Below are positions 57,202 to 64,000 of a stretch of DNA of 64,000 nt, one piece after another. The stretch lies in assembly GCA_039619475.1 (NCBI GenBank), contig CM077115.1, forward strand, positions 41,106,944 through 41,170,943. Reading direction: 5' to 3'. The position numbers and the translations under genes are program-made. Within the stretch, counting starts at the first letter, position 1; every line of letters begins with the position of its first letter. The DNA is from Icerya purchasi (lineage: Eukaryota; Arthropoda; Insecta; Hemiptera; Monophlebidae). The notes under the pieces are model-generated. The model ran no database searches. It had not been told where the DNA came from and saw nothing but the letters and a program-made list of their open reading frames with translations.

Positions 57202-58018
57202 TATTTTATAGAAAATTAAATAAAAATAAAAAAAGGGTAATTTAATATTTTTTTGCAATTATTGAATAGTCGAAGTAATTGTAAATTTTTTAAAATTTAA
57301 ATTGATTTAAAAGCTTAAATTTTGCAAATCACTAGGTCTGATTAGATTTCGGTATTTACGTACACCCTGGCGATTGGTTGGATTTTAGTAATCTGCGAGG
57401 AAGGAAGGACTGTTTCGGTATGAGTATATTAGGAGTATCCAAAATGTTTCCTGAGGAGCCGTACGAGCAGGCAACATATTACATTTTCTTCATTTTTACG
57501 CGGCTTTTTAATTTAAATTCACCCCTGAAAGAAATCGCGCCTGAACGCTGAAATTAGTTCCATTCATATTTATTAAGATATCGTTCCCATGATATCGCGA
57601 TTTTGGTTAGAAGCGCGGAAGTTTATTATTGTATTATTTTAACTGGTGCAGACTGTAAGAAAGGATAGAAGGGACGCGACAGTTATAAGATCATTCTGTA
57701 GTTGAGATATAAGGTTAAGTTTTAGATGTAGACTTTGAATTAATGGACATTGGACGAAGTAATGGGTTACAGAGATGGAATGTTACTTAAGGAACGTGCG
57801 AAGAAGAGAGTCCAAACAAAACATAACCGTGCCTATACGTTGTATGTCCGACGCGAAGTTGACACAAAACCATTTCTTACGACTCAAGGGAATACTCTAC
57901 GCATGGCCGTTTAAGGAGGAGAAGGTGAAATCCGTCTGTCTTGTTACAAGGTTCAGAGAAGTCTTTTAATTAGATGTTTAATATCGGATAGTGGAGACCT
58001 TATTACATTTGTAGCAGG
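57202..58018. other. Spacer, no gene seen
   Basis: Nothing recognised; a + strand frame at 57775-57969 has no familiar motif. Confidence 0.4.
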
Positions 58019-58110
58019 TCGCATCAGTGCTGTTTCTTCATTGTTCTATCAGCAACTGTGTTCCTTTGAATGCCTAAGTGTCCTGGCACCCCCCGGTAAA
58101 TAACGGCATA
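58019..58110 (-). pseudogene. LINE RNase H end fragment
   Basis: Reverse-strand GVPGHLGIQRNTVADRTMKK, i.e. the last RNase H motif of non-LTR retrotransposons (WVPGHxGIxGNExAD) with the Trp lost. Surrounding sequence is too decayed to extend. Confidence 0.5.
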
Positions 58111-58687
58111 AAAAATTGTTTTTTTTTGTTTTTGTTTTTTTCCCCGCAAAGACATTATAAATATTTAAAATGACGTTATAGTTAAAGTGAAGTAGCCCAT
58201 TATTTTCGGTAGAAAGTCGAATTGGTGAAAAATTCGTAAAGTAATTTTTTTGATTACACGTAAAAATTTATTATCAATTATTATAGTGCGCGGGGATATT
58301 TTTCAAAAATTAAATTACAGCATCATTATAAAAGAGATTTTTGCAAGTATACCAAGGAAAGAAAAAATATATTGCAAAAGATATATACATATTATGGTGA
58401 CAAAATAATGATATTTCCTTTTCATGATAAAAACTATAAACAGAAAGAAACTTGATGTTAATAAATGTATATATATATATATATTTCCGACGAAAAGAAA
58501 CGATATTTCATGAAAGAGTGAAATATACCTCGATAATGCTGAAAAAGGTAGTGTGAGCATTTGCGAATGACAATTACTTAGGGTGTCGATTTACGGCTAT
58601 GTGTTTATACATAGAATAATTTGATTTCAGTTTGTTCTATTAAAGTGCGGTGGCAAATTTGCTACGGTAACCTTATTAGGTGTGCGC
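58111..58687. other. AT-rich spacer, no gene seen
   Basis: (AT)n at about 58466-58484. Nothing else recognised. Confidence 0.4.
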
Positions 58688-59668
58688 TAGTGATGCGTAA
58701 AGTAACGAGGAACGTGAAACTAGTTCCAGCTCTGTAATAGTTCGTTCCATTCCAATCGGTAACGTATTTACGTTACTTCATTACTGCTGTCACCTTCGTG
58801 TCCCAGAAATTAGAAGTAACCATTGCAACTAAAAGAACTGACTATAACTGTGTAACTAGTGTCTTGGAACTACCGAATGAACGAAAGAAACGATTAACTA
58901 CGATATAAAAGTATCAGATGGTGATCGGGGGGAATTGAAGCACAGATGACACAGCTTTTATTTTTATCACTCGTACAGTTCGGTATGTATTTCTCACACT
59001 GCTTGCTCCCTGTTACTGGTCAGAACTCAACTAGCTCATTACACATCGTTACATATGTAGTACGATCAGGTTGATGAATAAAACAACAATGTTCTATTGT
59101 AACTGGCTGGGAACGAAGTTCTTCAGTTAACTATAAATAACGTATACATGTGTTTCTATCCATACTGGCTGAAACCGTTGTTGTGCGTGTGTGTGTTATT
59201 ATCGGCTGGAAACATCGTTACCAGTTAAATTCGCACATAATATACTACGATGAGCGCCGCGGCGATTAGCAACTCTGGAATTTTACACTATCATCAAAAA
59301 TTTTAACAGCGGTTTTTATCAAAAAGCATTACTGATTTGTTTATCGTTTTTAATGCGGTTATAAATTCCAGATCTACTTCATTTTATTTCGATGTCTATT
59401 TGTCACATTTCGTTAAGTTATTTTAGGTATGAAACTGTCATCTACTGGCTCCGAGTTGTTTTAGCTTTTAAACATTATTATTTTATTAATTAATCTGTTT
59501 TTTTTTTGTTTTTTTTTTATATAATTACGTTTTATATTATATTTAAATTTATTTCCATTTTGATTAACTCTTTTTGTAACAGTTTGTAACTAAGTTCCTG
59601 TTATGTTTCTGATCATTAGGAACTTGTAACGTGACATTCAAAAGTATTTGGAAGTTTGCCCATCACTA
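58688..59668. mobile_element. Non-autonomous hAT-like element
   Basis: Ends TAGTGATGCGTAAA and, inverted, TAGTGATGGGCAAA, matching hAT-type termini. The interior is full of GTTCC/GGAAC and GTAAC words (e.g. GGAACGTGAAACTAGTTCC at 58710-58728), as is usual for hAT subterminal binding sites. No transposase. Flanks contain gtgtgcgc on the left and gtgtgcac 3 bp beyond the right end, perhaps a slightly displaced 8-bp duplication. Confidence 0.55.
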
Positions 59669-60074
59669 GTAGTGTGCACGGAGGAAAATTCCCGATTTCA
59701 AAAACTACCCTGAAAGCGGGCTTTCCTTTGTTTCCATTCTTTACTAATTACTCAATTATCGTATACCGGTTATAAAATAATAAATAATTCAAAAGGATAA
59801 TACCGAATTACTGAATTTTATTGGTTTTTAAAACTTTTTGCAAAACTATTTTTAAATTCTCTCCCAAAAGTAACTGAAAAATGTTTAAAAACTATCATAA
59901 ATCAACTTCTTTATTTATTTTTTTTTTTTAATTACACTATTCGGAGCTTATCTCATGCGATAATGAAATATATGAATTCGACGATAAGTTCGTTTATATG
60001 GGAGAGAAACACGTCGTTTATCATAGCTCGCATAAATCGGCGCGACCGTTTAGTTTAATACGGTGCTCGTCGCA
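59669..60074. other. 5' flank of UGT exon D
   Basis: AT-rich until about 59990, then less so next to the coding start, as for copy C. Promoter expected here but no element identified. Confidence 0.4.
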
Positions 60075-60932
60075 ATGATGTTGTTGGCGCGCATTCTGTT
60101 ACCTTCTTTGCTCGTATTCGCCGGTTGCTTGGCTGCCAGCTACAAAATTCTCGGATTCTTCCCGTACGTGATTAGAAGTCATTACAGAGCCTTTCATCCG
60201 CTGATGCTGGAACTGGCCAATCGCGGTCATACGGTACGCGTCTACACATCGTTCCCGAGCGGTATAAAGTCGGATCGGTACGTAGAAGTGGACTGTAGCG
60301 CTTGTTTCCAAAAGGCTGACTATGTAAACAATGATTCGGCGGTGGACATTGAATCGCGAACAAATTGTACTTCGACCGTGAACGGCCTCCTGATCGGCTT
60401 GCGTATGATCTTTCGTAACGTGCGGCCGACAGCTGACATGAGCCGTCGCTGTCAGCCGATCCTGGAACTGTTGACCGGCGGCGAACAATTTGACGCGGCG
60501 TTCGGCGAGATTTTTAACAGTCACTTTAATTTAGCCTTGATTCGTAAACTAAACGTGACCGCTTCGATCGCTGTCCATTCCTCTTCGGCGTTTCCGTGGA
60601 TGTCGTGGATCGTCGCCAATGCGATGAACCCCAGCTATACGCCTAACCTCGTTCCCGGTTACCTGGCCGAAATGTCGTTTACCGAACGAGTCTGCAACAC
60701 GTTCGGCTACGTAATGTGTCTGTTGCGGCATTCGACGGATTCACTAGAAACCGTTCGACAGGCAGTCCGGCAGTTTCCGGTCAATAACGACGAATCGGTC
60801 GAGGAAGCGGCCAGAAACATTAGTTTGCTATTCCTTTATTCTCATTTCACGATAAATCCAAATCAGCCGTACGTTCCGGCAGTTGTCGAAATTGGAGGAA
60901 TCAGCGTTCGAAAATTATCCGCTTTACCGCAG
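60075..60932 (+). CDS. UDP-glycosyltransferase, first coding exon (copy D)
   Basis: N-terminal half of a UGT, 286 codons (858 nt), the most divergent of the four. The ATG at 60075 starts a hydrophobic signal peptide (MMLLARILLPSLLVFAGC), then YKILGFFPYVIRSHYRAF with the catalytic His at H36; QFDAAFGE provides the Asp partner. It keeps MNPSYTPN and ends VVEIGGISVRKLSALPQ. The extra Cys pair around residues 75-80 and 95 is not seen in copies A-C. The exon stops at CAG|GTTAGTTTT, a donor in phase 0. The frame happens to stay open 27 codons into the intron. Last first exon in the window; any constant exons must lie beyond position 64000. Confidence 0.87.
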
Positions 60933-61573
60933 GTTAGTTTTCTTTCGACTCTAGTAAATATTATTACACCTATACGAGATCCCTCGGGAGGTCAAAGATT
61001 AACTCCAGCGTAAAAAAAAAAAAAAATACTACAAAATTATTTTCGAAATAAACAAGATGAGCGATAATATTCTGCAGAAAATTTGAATGAAATTGAAGAT
61101 TCAGTTAGAGAAGTACAAGAATTAAACCAGATTGCGGTGGTATTTAGCCTGCGCTCTCTGCACAGACTATATTGAAAAACGATGTAAATTAGGCTTTTAA
61201 TTAATTTTAATCTTTAACTACTGTACATTTACCGCAGATGTACTGTGAAATTCGTAAGACGCTTGCAAACTGTTACTGCTTAACGATCATCGATTTTATG
61301 AAATTTTTAGATATTTTCATACTACACTCTATCTGAAGGAAACAATGTCGGCCTTGCCTTCATCTTAATGATTCTTCTGACACAAGTACGATTTCGCAAT
61401 ATTCGATTTTGCAATATTCGATTTCTGATTTGAAAGTACTTTCAGCTTGGAACAAGGTAAATCTGAGGAATAACTTTCGTTTTGTAAATTTCCTTTAAAT
61501 ACATCGGCCCAGTATCGCAAGTGTTACATTCGAACAGAAATAATTACAATTAACAACCGGTATGGAAGAAAAC
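60933..61573. other. Intron or intergenic, 3' of UGT exon D
   Basis: Begins with the splice donor GTTAGT. No exon 2 seen. Confidence 0.4.
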
Positions 61574-62110
61574 GGAATAATTATTTAAATTAGAAATTCT
61601 TTTCAAAAAAAACATGTTTTTAAAATGGATTAAAAAGTATAAAATAATTTTTCCTAGTCCCATTCGGATTTATAACACCATACACAGATTGTTTTGAAAA
61701 TTTATGTTTGTCAAATTTGAAATAGTTATAAAAAAACCTGTAAGATTTATAAAAGGAAAAATGTGCAGCGCAAGCAATCGATATATAACTGATGCATGAA
61801 TAGTTCATCCGAGTGTCGCTTGTGAATTTTTTATACCGTAAATTTGGATGAACTATTGTGTGATTTTCCTCAACGGCAGCTATACACTCTTTTTACTATT
61901 GCCCACGTTCCGCGTTTTTCATTTTATAAATCTTACACGGCTTTTTTTTTATAGCTATTAAATTTGTGACAATGACAAATTTTTAAGACAATCTCTATGT
62001 ATGGTGTTATAAATCTGAATGGGGCTAGGAAAAATTATTTTATACGTTTTAATATATTTTTTTAAATCGTGTTTTTTTAAAAAGAAATATTTCATTTAAA
62101 TAATTATTTT
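61574..62110. repeat. 537-bp foldback element
   Basis: Arms of about 200 bp (61574-61770 and 61910-62110) are inverted copies, sharing AATAATTATTTAAA, TATAAAATAATTTTTCCTAG, CC(G/A)...GATTTATAACACCATAC and TGTAAGATTTATAAAA. A second inverted pair in the middle (AATAGTTCATCC / GGATGAACTATT, about 61799 and 61846) continues the hairpin toward the centre. MITE-like, no coding. Confidence 0.8.
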
Positions 62111-62684
62111 TTGATTTTAAGTTTTATGCGTGTGTGAAATTTCGCATTCCAGCCGAATAGACAAGAACGAAAGCGAAAGGAACGTCTTCCACAGAATTTC
62201 AGAAATAATAACGGTACAGGAGAATAACGTGAAAATCGAAATGTTTAATTAAAAATGTTTACTGAAAACAAAAAAAACTAAACTTATCAAAACCAGTCTC
62301 GAAGATCCCCATATACGGTAGAAAATTCTAAAAAAAGATAAATTATGAAAAAACGTTTGCGCATTGGCCCCGCTAAACGGAAAACATGGTTGTTTTTTTT
62401 TTTTTGAACTTCGACATTACAATTAACGAGTATCTTATATAAGCACCAAATTTAGAATGAGCCCTAAAAAAACAAATCCCAGTTACAAAAGTTGTATCGA
62501 AAAAAAATTGTACTTAACGAAGGACGATTGAATACTACGTTCCACGAATTAAGTCATGTACAAAATGTTTATGTTTATGCATTTCATTCTGTGCGTACTT
62601 CATCGGTTAATCCGAGTTTCCAGGTTAGAATGTTTTATTTATAAATTAAATCGACTATTCATTGCGTATTTAATCGATTGAAGG

Positions 62685-62733
<49 letters not shown>

Positions 62734-63165
62734 TACGGGGCCACAAGCAGGGATTACGTGCTACAAAGGTTAAAAGTGAACTAAAGAAAATATACATCTT
62801 TATCATTTTTCAAGGTTAATTCTATTTATTCGTTTATTCACTACACCTATAATCGCGAAAGAAATATTAGTGTTTTACTTTAATTTTGAACGCAATAACT
62901 GAGACCTCCCGGCGCAGTTCACTGATTTAATTTAACGGTTATTTGTAATAGCTCCGCTCCAGTGTATCAACTTGTAACTACTACTTTGATCTGTTGATAA
63001 TCTGAAACTGATTTATTTCCATTAACTGATATTTTCACTAATACACGCGCTTTCAAATGCTCCGCGCACTAATGGGAACGGGTTTTCAAAAGCGAATTAG
63101 TATTTTTTTAAATATAAAATAATTTAATAAAAAAGAAAGATAAGTATAAATTAATTTACTTTAAT
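62111..63165. other. Spacer with (AT)n
   Basis: (AT)n at about 62688-62735. Otherwise nothing recognised. Confidence 0.4.
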
Positions 63166-63339
63166 AAATTAAAATTACTTTAGAAACGTTTTCGGACATA
63201 ATAGCCCAGTATCAGCTAACAAAGCAGAGTACACTCAATTAGAACTAAAGGCATTTTTAGTTTTAATTAAGCATACTCTGTATTGTTAATTAACGGTGGG
63301 CTGTTATGCCTGAAAACGTTTCTAAAGTAATTTTAATTT
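63166..63339. repeat. 174-bp hairpin (MITE-like)
   Basis: Nearly the whole segment folds on itself: outer stem AAATTAAAATTACTTTAGAA plus ACGTTTTC..., then ATAATAGCCCA/TGGGCTGTTAT, inner stem CAGAGTA...AATTAGAACTAAA against TTTAGTTTTAATTAAGCATACTCTG, loop around 63252. Likely a MITE; a small-RNA hairpin is the alternative. Confidence 0.75.
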
Positions 63340-63665
63340 ACACTAATTTTTGTTCGTCAATAAGGGAATTTTAACAAACAAGTGATGGATTTAGATACAT
63401 ATTGAGCTAGTATTAAATTAATCGCATATCGAGAAGTAGTAATCGTCGAAAATCGTTTCTGATTTGATTAATAGTTGAAACATCGTTCCAAATGAAATGT
63501 ATAAAAAAAAAAATCCCGGCTTAAAATAGACTTGAAAATCAGACCTCTTGGTCGATGGAATTTATGTTTTTTAAAACGATGTTACTAAAGAGTTCAACTG
63601 TGATACCAATTAGCACTTTATGGTAATACATTTAAAAACATACAGTGACAAAGTCTATTACGATC

Positions 63666-63696
<31 letters not shown>

Positions 63697-64000
63697 TATT
63701 TATTTATTTACAAAATTTCGTTTACATCGGACTTTATACACAGATAGCTGTAATTTGTTGAAAGGGTTCTTTATATTGGAATATAATTTTTATTCTACTT
63801 TTTTTCAATACTGTGTCAAGATGCGTCCATTGACATCATTGTAGCAAGTTGGTTTTTATTCATTTATTTTTTGCATTTTCTTAAATTATTAATAAAATTC
63901 ATCCGTGTGAAATCTGCTCAAAATCTAACGGTTATGATTACATATTAATAGACATCACGATTCGGAATTATTTGTTCGAGTGCTAAATGTGTTTTAAAAT
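63340..64000. other. Right edge spacer with (AT)n
   Basis: (AT)n at about 63667-63692. No UGT exon or other gene seen up to the window edge. Confidence 0.4.

Overview
The window reads as an AT-rich animal nuclear genome, most likely an insect. The coding signal is intron-interrupted: each UDP-glycosyltransferase (UGT) segment is an N-terminal half ending at a GT splice donor. Everything else recognisable is eukaryotic transposon sequence (LINE, SINE, hAT, Tc1/mariner, Helitron, Polinton). I see no bacterial operon features, no rRNA and no tRNA gene. The order within insects cannot be fixed from this sequence.

Host genes. Four + strand UGT first exons lie at 1163-1984, 7535-8356, 47239-48111 and 60075-60932. 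Each has a signal peptide and the catalytic-His 'SH' motif, is a whole number of codons long, and stops at a splice donor in phase 0. The first two are about 90% identical at protein level and sit in a 2-kb tandem duplication. No C-terminal UDP-sugar-binding exon was found between or after them. The layout therefore suggests alternative first exons sharing constant exons beyond position 64000, as in vertebrate UGT1A; separate genes that lost their 3' halves are the alternative.

The outstanding object is an 18.6-kb giant palindrome at 10263-28845. Its outer ends start 5'-AG, are flanked by a perfect 6-bp target duplication (AACGTA), and each of its nearly identical 9.07-kb arms carries an intact 1235-codon protein-primed-type family B DNA polymerase. 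These are Polinton/Maverick hallmarks, but no integrase, ATPase, protease or capsid gene is present and the arms meet at a 440-bp unique loop. It looks like a snap-back Polinton (similar in form to the snap-back defective genomes of linear protein-primed replicons) that nonetheless integrated as a normal unit. The arms also hold subterminal direct repeats, a ~30-bp periodic tract, microsatellites and ~205-bp tandem units.

The rest is a mosaic of transposon relics: a hAT element with an inverted duplication of its own 3' end (2800-5182), at least seven non-LTR retrotransposon (LINE) pieces, a tRNA-derived SINE whose tail resembles one LINE's 3' end, a Tc1 element with an IR/DR layout (50178-51745), a mariner relic (from 42268), a Helitron-like element (53375-54840), and several MITE-like hairpins. 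Long stretches between them show no recognisable content.
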